A DNA stretch of 43,039 nucleotides from IMG/VR virus record IMGVR_UViG_3300043410_000408, positions 1 to 43,039 of that record, one strand, 5' to 3'. Positions 30,296 to 36,869 of the stretch are shown piece after piece. Below the pieces are notes generated by a model. It was not told the origin of the DNA. It saw only the letters and a program-made list of their open reading frames with translations, and searched no databases. Numbering within the stretch: the stretch's first letter is position 1; each line of letters begins with the position of its first letter. The translations under genes and the position numbers were made by a program. The DNA comes from a virus.

Positions 30296-30499
30296 ATGAC
30301 TAAAGAAACAGGTGGATCAGCATTTCCCCATGAAAGAGGTTTGTTTAATTGCGGCATGACCTTGCGGGATTACTTTGCTGCAAAGGCAATGCAAGCAATG
30401 GTTGCCAGCCCTAGTTATTACATAGATGGTTGGGCACAGAGCGACATTGCAATTCAGTCGTATCAAATGGCAGACGCAATGTTGGAGGCACGTAAATGA
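30296..30499 (+). CDS. Small conserved phage protein (GGSAFP...GMTLRDYFA type)
   Basis: The product has 67 residues. TGGSAFPHERGLFNCGMTLR then DYFAAKAMQAMVAS and YQMADAMLEAR is a widespread pattern in small phage proteins, function unknown. ATG 30296 has AAAGGAGA upstream. The next gene starts within its last four bases. Confidence 0.8.
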   Translation: MTKETGGSAFPHERGLFNCGMTLRDYFAAKAMQAMVASPSYYIDGWAQSDIAIQSYQMADAMLEARK

Positions 30500-30828
30500 C
30501 AGACGAAGAAGCAATGAAATGTGTTGATTACATACGTGATCATGCGCCCATATACGCTAAGGCCAAAGCCAAGCGTGTGTTTATTGAAAACGGATTGAAA
30601 TCCACCAAAGCCAAGTTGATGGCACAAGAAACAGGAACACTAGGTGCAAAAGAAATCTACGCCTATTCCCACCCAGAATACGAAACAGTCCTCAGAGGGC
30701 TTGAAGAAGCAGTCCAAATCGAAGAAGAAATCAAATACCGTATGGACGCAGCTAAACTTAAATTTGACTACTGGCGCATACAGTCCTTTAACCAGCGCAG
30801 TGAAACAAGGATGATGAGCAATGTATAG
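30496..30828 (+). CDS. Conserved helical phage protein, function unknown
   Basis: The product has 110 residues: DYIRDHAPIYAKAKAKRVFI, ENGLKSTKAKLMAQ, AYSHPEYETVLRGLEEAVQI and a helix (EEEIKYRMDAAKLKFDYWRI) with basic end. I know this pattern from proteobacterial phages next to DUF1364 genes, as here. It is a long coiled protein and may be an accessory to the nuclease. Overlaps on both sides indicate coupling. Confidence 0.75.
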   Translation: MTDEEAMKCVDYIRDHAPIYAKAKAKRVFIENGLKSTKAKLMAQETGTLGAKEIYAYSHPEYETVLRGLEEAVQIEEEIKYRMDAAKLKFDYWRIQSFNQRSETRMMSNV

Positions 30829-31180
30829 AGATCCTGACTTGCTAAAGCTTGCACAAGGCGCTCCATGCTTGCTACATGCCCATCCATATTGTGATGATGA
30901 TCTGGGTGAAACAACGGTGGCTTGCCATTCCAATCAGATCATTGATGGCAAAGGCAAAGGGATCAAGGCTGATGATTGCATGTCAGTGTGGGGTTGTTAC
31001 AAATGCCATACGTGGCTCGATCAAAGTGGTGACTCCAAAAGAAAAAAAGCAAAACTCTTTGATGAAGCTTGGTATAGACAAGTACAGGAATGGCATAAAT
31101 TGGCTGCAAATCCAACAATTAAACCTTGGAGAAGGGATGCAGCTAAAAGAGTACTGCAACACATTGGAGCTTTGAAATGA
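30821..31180 (+). CDS. YbcO/DUF1364-like nuclease
   Basis: The product has 119 residues: RDPDLLKLAQGAPCLLHAHP, then CDDDLGETTVACHSNQIIDG, KGKGIKADDCMSVWGCYKCH and TWLDQSG. The set of Cys/His residues (ACHSN, WGCYKCHTWLD) and GKGKGIKA matches YbcO-like DUF1364 proteins, HNH-type enzymes that bind metal and act on DNA or RNA. It could help process recombination junctions along with RusA. It overlaps its neighbours by eight and four bases. Confidence 0.85.
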   Translation: MYRDPDLLKLAQGAPCLLHAHPYCDDDLGETTVACHSNQIIDGKGKGIKADDCMSVWGCYKCHTWLDQSGDSKRKKAKLFDEAWYRQVQEWHKLAANPTIKPWRRDAAKRVLQHIGALK

Positions 31181-31719
31181 AATCGCCAGAATACGCAAAA
31201 AAATATTATGAAGCTAACAAAGAACGTTTGATTGCGTATAAAAAGCAATGGCATGAAAAAAACAAAGAAAGATTAAAGCAAGAAAAACACGAATATTATT
31301 TGCAAAACAAAGATCATCATTTGCAAAAAACAAAAGAATATAGTATTAAAAATAAAGACAAAATCTCTTTGTATAACTCTAAATACAAAGAAATAAAAAA
31401 AGATGAACTGAGAGCTTATAGGAAAAATTACAAAAGCCAAAACAAAGAAAAAATCAACGCAAACAATTCACGAAGAAGGGCTTCAAAACTTTCGAGAACT
31501 CCTATTTGGTTATGCGAAGAACACAAAAAACAAATAGTTGAAATCTACAAAATTGCAAAACAAAAAACACAACAAGACAACGAGATTTACCATGTTGACC
31601 ACATTGTTCCTTTGCAAGGAGAAACAGTAAGTGGGTTGCATGTTCCTTGGAATCTTCAGGTCATTCATGGCAAGCAAAACATTTCAAAAAGCAATAAAAT
31701 TTGGCCGGATTCTTGGTAA
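31177..31719 (+). CDS. HNH endonuclease with a long lysine-rich N-terminus
   Basis: The product has 180 residues. Residues 1-105 are made of repeated short blocks of Tyr, Asn, Lys and Glu (KKYYEANKERL, KKQWHEKNKERL, EYYLQNKDHH), highly basic. The nuclease end is YHVDHIVPLQGETVSGLHVP then WNLQVIHGKQNISKSN, a clear HNH fold. The ATG overlaps the YbcO-like stop (ATGA), so it sits in the operon without breaking coupling. It ends just before a terminator. Strong AT-rich codon use unlike its neighbours suggests recent acquisition. Confidence 0.9.
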   Translation: MKSPEYAKKYYEANKERLIAYKKQWHEKNKERLKQEKHEYYLQNKDHHLQKTKEYSIKNKDKISLYNSKYKEIKKDELRAYRKNYKSQNKEKINANNSRRRASKLSRTPIWLCEEHKKQIVEIYKIAKQKTQQDNEIYHVDHIVPLQGETVSGLHVPWNLQVIHGKQNISKSNKIWPDSW

Positions 31720-31745
31720 TCCTAATGGTTCTCCTCTTTGGGTTT

Positions 31746-31778
31746 GAGGCTTCTCAGAAATGGGAGGCCTCTTTTTTT
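31746..31778 (+). terminator. Intrinsic terminator of the rightward early block
   Basis: GAGGCTTCTC (31746-31755) pairs with 31762-31771 over ten positions (two G-U) around a six-base loop, and seven T follow. It lies 26 bases after the HNH stop. Confidence 0.88.
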
Positions 31779-31791
31779 GACCGGGGTATCA

Positions 31792-31830
31792 AAATTTCAT
31801 GGGGGGGAGGGTAATTTTCAGGTGAAATTT
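31792..31830. repeat. Inverted repeat enclosing a G-run
   Basis: AAATTTCA (31792-31799) and TGAAATTT (31823-31830) are perfect complements. The 23-base loop has seven G in a row at 31801-31807, then AGGG. Immediately upstream is CCGGGG. Such a feature just after an HNH gene could be a packaging site or a strand-displacement barrier; no proof is available. Confidence 0.45.
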
Positions 31831-31992
31831 GCTTAAAAAATGAGCAAAAACCTTGAAAACGATGTGAGCGCTTACTGACTTAGTGGACGCAACTGTATAA
31901 AAGCACATGAGAATCTATACATGCCACTAAAACGCGCTACAAAGCCGTTATAGCTGACAAACTTTGCGACAATACCTGCACATAGTCACCAC

Positions 31993-32027
31993 AAAAAAGA
32001 GGCTTAAAACGAGTTTTTAAAGAGCCT
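31993..32027 (-). terminator. Second terminator for the leftward block
   Basis: In the leftward RNA, AGGCT and TAAAA pair with TTTTA and AGCCT (32000-32009 with 32015-32027, three-base bulge) around a five-base loop. Six U follow from 31998 down. It stands 116 bases beyond the last leftward gene and behind a stronger terminator. Confidence 0.65.
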
Positions 32028-32098
32028 AGAAAATGCGGCATTCATTGCCAGAAAGCTATTCAGCTAATGAAAGTAAGCGCACACTTCGCTACATTTCC

Positions 32099-32122
32099 AA
32101 AAAAAACGAGTCGAAACCCGTT
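32099..32122 (-). terminator. UUCG-loop terminator of the leftward block
   Basis: Positions 32105-32111 and 32116-32122 pair (seven pairs, one G-U in the leftward RNA) around TTCG, and eight T follow in the leftward sense. It is 21 bases past the stop of the 55-residue gene. Confidence 0.85.
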
Positions 32123-32142
32123 CTTTTTGAGAATGAAGCAGT

Positions 32143-32310
32143 TTAGGGCATACGATCAAGCAATACCCAAAACTGATCTGGTAGACAAACGCGAGCGACA
32201 CGCGCCCCCGTCATTGGTACACAGTACACAAGGCCATTCTGAACGCCCGTCACCTCGTGTAACTCTTGGCCTAGATGCGTAAGAATCCCGATATTTCCCG
32301 CTTTAATCAT
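32143..32310 (-). CDS. Small protein, function unknown (55 residues)
   Basis: ATG 32310 overlaps the previous stop as ATGA. The protein (MIKAGNIGILTHLGQELHEV, GVQNGLVYCVPMTGARVARV, CLPDQFWVLLDRMP) is a compact beta-type sequence and its stop lies 21 bases before a strong terminator. The coupling and terminator support it over the opposite-strand frame at 32067-32282. Not recognised. Confidence 0.65.
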   Translation of the reverse strand: MIKAGNIGILTHLGQELHEVTGVQNGLVYCVPMTGARVARVCLPDQFWVLLDRMP

Positions 32311-32492
32311 TGTTTCACCTCTGACACATCGTTAATTGTCCAATCGCTTAGCTCTTGAAAACGTCCGCCCAATGGCTCAAATTCTCCGCCGTCAGTATCG
32401 TTGGCTATATCCCACGCTTCATCTTCGCTATTTGCTTCAATTTCAATCGTGCAGAATGTCAAATATGAAGCAATTACTTTGTATTTTTTCAT
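32307..32492 (-). CDS. Small protein, function unknown (61 residues)
   Basis: ATG 32492 has AAAGGA upstream; the frame is open to 32540 but overlaps the previous gene. MKKYKVIASYLTFCTIEIEA then NSEDEAWDIANDTDGGEFEP is a short beta-alpha unit of the kind seen in many small phage proteins that end ...a.s.deAw..A. Function unknown. Confidence 0.7.
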   Translation of the reverse strand: MKKYKVIASYLTFCTIEIEANSEDEAWDIANDTDGGEFEPLGGRFQELSDWTINDVSEVKQ

Positions 32493-32502
32493 GATTAATC
32501 CT

Positions 32503-32979
32503 TTAAAAAATTGCGCCATCTTTAGTAAATTCGTATTCATTCGCCATAATGGTTTCGTCTACCGTTTCGTCTTCGTATTGCGCCTCTATATCATTACGCA
32601 TACTTTGCAGGAAAGTCTCAAGGGCTTGTTGAAACGCATAGAAGGCGTCACCTGTCTTCTTGAATTCATCCGCGAAGGTGTAGCGTAAATCACAATCGAA
32701 GCAAAACCCCGTCGGCATTGCTTCGCGGTCAAAACTTTTTAGCTTAAACCCGCGAAAATTGGCGGTCGTTGCGTCTGTTTTGATAAATTCGCGCCGTGCG
32801 TCTCCGATGGAATAGTCGAGCACCTTAATTCTGAATTCGTCGCAGAATGCCTTTAGACTGCCTTGCACTTCAGACCACCAAGGATAATCAAGGTTTTGGC
32901 GATACCAGTCCCGTGCCCGTTCTTTTGCTTCGTCGGTCAATTTGTCAAAAGTGAAAATTGTTTGTTCGATTGTTCGCAT
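32503..32979 (-). CDS. Conserved protein of unknown function (TFDxLxxxAKERARDWYRQ type)
   Basis: The product has 158 residues. TIFTFDKLTDEAKERARDWY then RQNLDYPWWSEVQGSLKAFC, a beta region with ATTANFRGFKLKSFDRE, CFDCDLRYTFADEFKKTG, and an acidic end. The N-terminal motif and overall pattern are familiar from phages and plasmids (TF.EL...AK..AR.W......W....), without a proven role. GC and codon use of this leftward block (GCG, CGC frequent) differ from the rest of the genome, hinting at separate origin. Confidence 0.65.
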   Translation of the reverse strand: MRTIEQTIFTFDKLTDEAKERARDWYRQNLDYPWWSEVQGSLKAFCDEFRIKVLDYSIGDARREFIKTDATTANFRGFKLKSFDREAMPTGFCFDCDLRYTFADEFKKTGDAFYAFQQALETFLQSMRNDIEAQYEDETVDETIMANEYEFTKDGAIF

Positions 32980-32990
32980 TTTTAATCCTT

Positions 32991-33311
32991 TTAGCAGTTG
33001 TATAGTTCTTGCAACGCGCCGTCTAAATCCATCGCGTCTTCATCATAGGACATGATGCAGCTATCGTCCCACCAATAGCCCTCGACTTGTTTTGTGCGCG
33101 TGTTGATCAAAATATTAGGGCCTCCAAACGCAACCAATACACGAGCACCTAAATATTCCTTTTTGCTACTTACAATGTATTCAATATCCAGCACATCACG
33201 CAGATAATCGAATGCTGAAAATTCTTCTCCGTCTTCGTTCAATTCTTCAGTAAAACCGTTTTCAATGTTTTTAATGATTGAAAGAACGTGATCTTTGATT
33301 TTGTCAGACAT
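32991..33311 (-). CDS. Small acidic protein, function unknown
   Basis: The product is 106 residues from ATG 33311 (AAAGG upstream; GTG 33320 would add three). EYIVSSKKEYLGARVLVAFG then GPNILINTRTKQVEGYWWDD and an end DAMDLDGALQELYNC. The YWWxD segment and closing acidic helix match a family I have seen in phage and plasmid early regions, never with a function. The gene sits between the previous conserved protein and a micro-ORF. Confidence 0.65.
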   Translation of the reverse strand: MSDKIKDHVLSIIKNIENGFTEELNEDGEEFSAFDYLRDVLDIEYIVSSKKEYLGARVLVAFGGPNILINTRTKQVEGYWWDDSCIMSYDEDAMDLDGALQELYNC

Positions 33312-33323
33312 TTTGAACACCTT

Positions 33324-33416
33324 TTATTTAGTTAAACAATCGAAGTATGCAAGCATACAAACCAGAGCACCGCAAAACAGAGCCACTGCAAAGAAAAAAG
33401 AAAAGAGCTTTTCCAT
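33324..33416 (-). CDS. Very small membrane protein (30 residues)
   Basis: ATG 33416 follows AAAGG; the peptide MEKLFSFFFAVALFCGALVC then MLAYFDCLTK is a single membrane helix with a short tail. The longer leftward frame at 33328-33522 is its shadow. Short but has a ribosome site and fills the gap between two genes. Confidence 0.5.
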   Translation of the reverse strand: MEKLFSFFFAVALFCGALVCMLAYFDCLTK

Positions 33417-33418
33417 GT

Positions 33419-33709
33419 TTAAGCCTTTGTAAAACGGATTGATTGAACAATAGCGCTGGATGTATGCGCGGCAATGAGTTGGCGTGAGGGCTCAAACTTA
33501 GCGGCAATGGTTTGCCAGTCAATCGTCACGCGCTCAGATTCAATGACCTTTGCGGAAAACTCAAAGCCACCGAAGTCACCCGCGCCGTTAGCTTTAATCC
33601 TTGCCTTGATAGCATCTAATTGCTTAGTGAGGCGTTTTACCTCTGAATCAATAGCGCCTGCTTCGTCAATGAGTGCGGCTAGATTAGGTGTTAATTGAAT
33701 GGTTGTCAT
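33419..33709 (-). CDS. Coiled-coil small protein, first gene of this leftward block
   Basis: The product is 96 residues from ATG 33709 (AGGAG nine bases upstream; the frame is open to 33739). LTPNLAALIDEAGAIDSEVK then RLTKQLDAIKARIKANGAGD is a coiled coil. FGGFEFSAKVIESERVTIDW and a final helix follow. The coiled coil plus ESERVTID segment is typical of a family of small phage proteins with unknown role. The control region lies directly upstream. Confidence 0.65.
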   Translation of the reverse strand: MTTIQLTPNLAALIDEAGAIDSEVKRLTKQLDAIKARIKANGAGDFGGFEFSAKVIESERVTIDWQTIAAKFEPSRQLIAAHTSSAIVQSIRFTKA

Positions 33710-33778
33710 CTTAAATTGCTCCTGAAATTTGACATGCACTAAACGGGTTGCTTAGTGTCGCTAAGTATAACGCACATA

Positions 33779-33843
33779 TTGTCGTTTGGTTGACTGTCAA
33801 GCACAAATATTTCTATCGCACTTGATTAGTCGATAGATTCAAG
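33779..33843. promoter_or_regulatory. Operator-like palindrome and leftward promoter candidate
   Basis: TCTATCG (33812-33818) and CGATAGA (33831-33837) form a perfect seven-base inverted repeat. The surrounding block resembles 25147-25195. The word TTGTCGTTTGGT at 33779-33790 is identical to 25205-25216. On the leftward strand TTGACA is at 33800-33795 with TATGTG 16 bases further, a possible but imperfect promoter, and TATACT at 33769-33764. Confidence 0.5.
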
Positions 33844-34122
33844 TTATCGGGAGCCGCGCAAAAAGAAAAGAGAAAACCCTTTGACCTTTGATTGCCCTAG
33901 TAGCAGATCAGATAAGGGAAACACAAGAGAGCAAAGACACAAACCAGCGCATGTGATTAGTTTATTAAACCATAGCGAAACCCGCATAAAACCTAGAAAC
34001 CCCTCGAACAGCTATTGCAATTAGCTAAGAGAGAGACATAAGGGAGGATAAGAATAGTTAGCTTCGCTCTTCGCTTCGCTCCAGCTCAAAACTAATAAAA
34101 CCATACCTCGCCCCACAACATT

Positions 34123-34169
34123 AATTGGGGACAGATCAAACCAGCTACAAACAATTGGGGACAGATCAA
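34123..34169 (+). repeat. Two copies of a 17-base direct repeat
   Basis: AATTGGGGACAGATCAA occurs at 34123-34139 and again at 34153-34169, spaced 30 bases apart. The core GGGGACAGA resembles repeats associated with REP-type (Y1 transposase) elements in proteobacteria, from memory. No transposase is present. It could also be a protein-binding site for packaging or late control. Confidence 0.6.
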
Positions 34170-34282
34170 CTTCACGGCATGGCCTAGGCATTCGCTTGGC
34201 ATCGATTCGGCGCTAGACCCCTAGGGGGTAGGGCTGGGTTAGGTACTGCAGAGAGGGGGGCCACTCACTCGTTCCCAAATTT

Positions 34283-34313
34283 TTTACAAAAACTTTTCTA
34301 ACCTGCGTATAAT
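34283..34313 (+). promoter_or_regulatory. Sigma-70-type promoter of the late module
   Basis: TATAAT at 34308-34313 is a perfect -10 box, 27 bases before the first late ATG. TTTACA at 34283-34288 is a good -35 match with a 19-base spacer, slightly long. Confidence 0.65.
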
Positions 34314-34340
34314 AAACCCACCTGAATTGAAAGGAATAGC

Positions 34341-34889
34341 ATGGAATGGACACTGGCACATCCTCTGCACGATGTAGAGGACATAGTGAATCTGGCTGAC
34401 GTGAACTATGGGTCAGAGATAGATGGGATCTTGAAGAGGGACAGGAATGTTTTTCGTCATCGGGTTACAGTAGCTACTACCGAACAAATATTCAACAAGT
34501 CTAGAGAGTTCATTGCGGTGTGCAAAGGTGAGCCTGTAAAAACAGCATCCTATGAACTAGGAGACTTTTACCGTGACAAGCTCCTTGGGTTTTGTTGGTT
34601 TGATCGGGGTGGTTATACAACCTACTCTAATGAGGAGATCAGCAATGCAAAATTTCACCATGTTGATCTTTCTCTTAGCGCTCGGACTCGGGTTTTACTT
34701 ATTAATCAAATGATTGACCAACATGTCCTTTGGGCTAATAATTACGGCATTCCGATTATTTGCTCCACGTCCATTCGTGCCGAGCATGATGGGTTTATGA
34801 AGATTCACAAAAAGCGTGGGTTTACAGTAAATGGGTCCTATGCTTGGATTCGCACAGAAGAGGCAATGAAGTGTTTGACAAACCAATAA
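34341..34889 (+). CDS. Putative GNAT-type acetyltransferase, first late gene
   Basis: The product has 182 residues. After MEWTLAHPLHDVEDIVNLAD come EFIAVCKGEPVKTASYELGD, KLLGFCWFDRGG, a basic loop and HHVDLSLSARTRVLLINQMI. The end is TSIRAEHDGFMKIHKKRGFT followed by VNGSYAWIR. The strand order and the final GFxxxGxYAWIR segment match phage GNAT-like proteins located ahead of terminase genes. A canonical acetyl-CoA loop is not obvious, so it may be an inactive relative. ATG 34341 has AAAGGAA upstream and a consensus promoter close by. Confidence 0.6.
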   Translation: MEWTLAHPLHDVEDIVNLADVNYGSEIDGILKRDRNVFRHRVTVATTEQIFNKSREFIAVCKGEPVKTASYELGDFYRDKLLGFCWFDRGGYTTYSNEEISNAKFHHVDLSLSARTRVLLINQMIDQHVLWANNYGIPIICSTSIRAEHDGFMKIHKKRGFTVNGSYAWIRTEEAMKCLTNQ

Positions 34890-35353
34890 GACCTGAGGGT
34901 TCTGAAGTCTCTGACGAAAAAAAGAAAGAGATAGCTCGTGCTGCCTACCGGGCTAAAAAGGCTGAAAAAAAAGCCCTTGCTATCGCAAGTGGGGAAAGAC
35001 TTCCTCGTGGGGGCTTTGTCGAAGGGGTTGTGACCAATCCTAAAGGCCGTCCCAAATCCATCGTCAACCGTGTTACTGAATATGGCGCTTTGTTCAACCA
35101 ACTGAACGAACAACGTACTTCCGCTGGCCTACCACCCTTGAAGACCGCTATGGAGACTCTGATTGAGGCCTTGCAGTCTGATGAGCTTGACATCAAGGAT
35201 CGTGCTAGGATTGCTGAAAAGATTGCAGCTTACGAATCTAGCCGTGCTCCTGTTATATCCATTGAACATGTTAACAATGTGGTTAGCGGTGAAGATAACG
35301 TGGATACTGAAGACGCAATGAATGAATTCATCAATTCCTTAAGAAAGGTATGA
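34871..35353 (+). CDS. Putative terminase small subunit
   Basis: The product is 160 residues from GTG 34871 (GAGG eight bases upstream), overlapping the preceding gene by 19 bases. A basic N-terminal region (AAYRAKKAEKKALAIASGER) is followed by GFVEGVVTNPKGRPKSIVNR, helices (EYGALFNQLNEQRTSAGLPP, TAMETLIEALQSDE) and a C-terminal region with acid residues. Helical, DNA-binding-like, and near the start of the packaging cluster, it is a reasonable small terminase; no diagnostic motif is present. Five small genes separate it from terL. Confidence 0.45.
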   Translation: MFDKPIRPEGSEVSDEKKKEIARAAYRAKKAEKKALAIASGERLPRGGFVEGVVTNPKGRPKSIVNRVTEYGALFNQLNEQRTSAGLPPLKTAMETLIEALQSDELDIKDRARIAEKIAAYESSRAPVISIEHVNNVVSGEDNVDTEDAMNEFINSLRKV

Positions 35354-35354
35354 T

Positions 35355-35507
35355 ATGCCCTTGAAGAAGTCTAAATCCGAGAAAGCTTTCAAATCCAACA
35401 TCGAAAAGGAAATGGAAGCAGGTAAACCTCAAAAGCAAGCTGTTGCGATTGCTTATGCGGTTAAACGTGATGCTGAACACAAACGCAAACCGAAAGGCAA
35501 AAAATGA
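35355..35507 (+). CDS. Small basic protein (MPLKKSKS type, 50 residues)
   Basis: ATG 35355 begins one base after the previous TGA. MPLKKSKSEKAFKSNIEKEM then EAGKPQKQAVAIAYAVKRDA and a Lys-rich end match a small protein widely found in phage packaging regions. It overlaps the next start as ATGA. Function unknown. Confidence 0.75.
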   Translation: MPLKKSKSEKAFKSNIEKEMEAGKPQKQAVAIAYAVKRDAEHKRKPKGKK

Positions 35508-35797
35508 GCGCTTATACATCTGGCAACAAAGCTCCCACACTGGAGCGCCAACATGCTGTTAAAGCTGGTAACGTCAACGGCGCTAAACCGTCGCACAAAG
35601 GCGGTGCTACTGATCAGCCTAAAGCTAAAGGCTCGACTGCTTATGGCGCAGGTCACGTTGCTGGCGCTTCTGCTGGCGGTAAAGATGTTACGTCTGGTCG
35701 CGGTCAAAAAGTGACTGTGCATCACGCTGGCGGCGATTACGCAATTCGCAAATCACAAGCTTACATGGCTGGTGGCGACAAATTTGAACGTAAGTGA
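35504..35797 (+). CDS. Small Gly/Ala/Lys-rich protein, function unknown
   Basis: The product has 97 residues, low-complexity: SAYTSGNKAPTLERQHAVKA, NGAKPSHKGGATDQPKAKGS, GYRQ-free and highly basic. The last part (DYAIRKSQAYMAGGDKFERK) is more ordered. Basic disordered proteins in this position may bind DNA. Not recognised. Confidence 0.65.
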   Translation: MSAYTSGNKAPTLERQHAVKAGNVNGAKPSHKGGATDQPKAKGSTAYGAGHVAGASAGGKDVTSGRGQKVTVHHAGGDYAIRKSQAYMAGGDKFERK

Positions 35798-35804
35798 GAT
35801 CAAC

Positions 35805-36029
35805 ATGTCCTACGGCAAAATCATCAGTGGTGGCAAGCAAATGTCTAAAGGCCTGACCAAGGGCATCAACGACAAACTGGCTACCTTTAGCGAAGGTCAT
35901 GCACGTAGCGAGAAAATCGCTGGTGCTGTTCGTGAAGCGTTTGTTGGTCGTTCATTGTCTGATCCTCAGACCAATGACATCCATCAACGTGGCAAATTCA
36001 AAACTATCAAATCCCCTAAAAACGTTTAA
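35805..36029 (+). CDS. Small basic protein, function unknown (74 residues)
   Basis: ATG 35805 (MSYGKIISGGKQMSKGLTKG) follows a GTGAGATC stretch; the frame is open upstream but would overlap the previous gene. A helical, basic middle (EGHARSEKIAGAVREAFVGR) and a Lys-rich end follow. Not recognised. Confidence 0.65.
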   Translation: MSYGKIISGGKQMSKGLTKGINDKLATFSEGHARSEKIAGAVREAFVGRSLSDPQTNDIHQRGKFKTIKSPKNV

Positions 36030-36038
36030 AGGAAAAGC

Positions 36039-36680
36039 ATGGCAACGTATGACATTGATGCCTTAAAGGCAGACTTACCAACGGCTAAAGAGTTGGCTCA
36101 ATTCGTTTACGACAAGACAGGCTTATCGCTTGAGCTTGTTGGAAAACCTAAAGAGGACCAATACCAAGTCGCTAAGAATGCCTTGGAGGGGAAGAAAGTC
36201 CCATCTGAATTCTTGACTGACGAAAACCCATACGTCGAGAAAAAAGATGTTGTGCCTGAAGATCCAATGCCTCAAGTCCCTGCACGTGAGGCTGGTCTGC
36301 CAGACCCAGAAGCTATGGTTCATCACTTTGGTGCTACCAACATGCCTCATCCTTTGGATCCCCAATCTGACCGCAAAGTTCACATAACATTCCGTAAGTA
36401 TGAAGATGGCTCGTTGACTTTTGAAGTCATGGGTCCATTGGAAAAGCAAGCGGTTGGTTCACGTCTGAACAAGTACGGTCAAGTGCAGCCTGAGAAATAC
36501 ACATGGTTGGATCCCCGTACTGGTGAAAAACTGATGCGTAAAGCTGATGGCACTTTCACCAAAGAAGGCCGTGGCATGTACGCTTATTGCGTGGGTGAAA
36601 AAGGCGGTGGCATTTGGAATCTGATTGACAAAGAAGCCGTCCGTATTTCTGAGAAAAACATCGCTAACCCTTGGGCTTAA
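36039..36680 (+). CDS. Packaging-region protein, function unknown
   Basis: The product has 213 residues. A helical start (ATYDIDALKADLPTAKELAQ) is followed by a Pro-rich acidic segment (EKKDVVPEDPMPQVPA), then VHHFGATNMPHPLDPQ and a folded C-terminal half (VHITFRKYEDGSLTFEVMGP, MYAYCVGEKGGGIWNLIDKE). ATG 36039 follows AAAGGAAAAGC. It could be a minor head or packaging accessory protein. Not recognised. Confidence 0.65.
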   Translation: MATYDIDALKADLPTAKELAQFVYDKTGLSLELVGKPKEDQYQVAKNALEGKKVPSEFLTDENPYVEKKDVVPEDPMPQVPAREAGLPDPEAMVHHFGATNMPHPLDPQSDRKVHITFRKYEDGSLTFEVMGPLEKQAVGSRLNKYGQVQPEKYTWLDPRTGEKLMRKADGTFTKEGRGMYAYCVGEKGGGIWNLIDKEAVRISEKNIANPWA

Positions 36681-36869
36681 ATGGAAGATTTTTCTGCAAA
36701 ATTTCAGCAGAAACTTTCAGGCCAAGCCGAAGTCTGTGCTCGTAAAACCCTTGAATGGTTGCAAAAAGACCTTCAAGGGGAGCGCAATCTAACTCCGGCT
36801 GAAGTCTATTACCTGTCGAAAGCTGCTGATGTCTTGCTGACGATCAGGGACGACTATGGCAAAAAGTGA
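36681..36869 (+). CDS. Small helical protein before terL
   Basis: The product has 62 residues: MEDFSAKFQQKLSGQAEVCA, then RKTLEWLQKDLQGERNLTPA and AEVYYLSKAADVLLTIRDDY. Helical throughout. It starts right after the previous stop and overlaps terL by 14 bases. It may be a terminase accessory. Not recognised. Confidence 0.65.
   Translation: MEDFSAKFQQKLSGQAEVCARKTLEWLQKDLQGERNLTPAEVYYLSKAADVLLTIRDDYGKK

Larger units (their letters stand above)
31779..32142. other. Non-coding stretch between converging blocks
   Basis: About 360 bases with no supported gene. It holds a G-run in the loop of an inverted repeat (31792-31830) and two terminators for the leftward block (31993-32027, 32099-32122). 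A possible rightward promoter-like TATAAA lies near 31896. The open frame at 32067 on the plus strand is the shadow of a leftward gene. Confidence 0.6.
33740..34340. other. Divergent control region between leftward block and late module
   Basis: About 600 bases without a supported gene. From left to right it contains an operator-like palindrome and promoter-like boxes for the leftward block (33763-33843), an uncharacterised stretch, a run of TTCGCT words near 34065-34080, two copies of a 17-base direct repeat (34123-34169), the palindrome CCCCTAGGGG at 34218-34227, a G-rich segment, and a consensus-type promoter for the late module (34283-34313). Confidence 0.7.

Noticed and set aside
32067-32282. 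Rightward 71-codon frame
   Set aside because: It lies opposite a leftward 55-codon gene that is ATGA-coupled and followed by a terminator; it has no ribosome site.
33328-33522. Leftward 64-codon frame
   Set aside because: Overlaps the coiled-coil gene and the 30-codon membrane gene; composition is Leu/Ser/Pro shadow-like and it has no ribosome site.
34341-34889. Reading this gene as the small terminase
   Set aside because: Its fold pattern is GNAT-like and it lacks helical DNA-binding features; the next gene is the better candidate.
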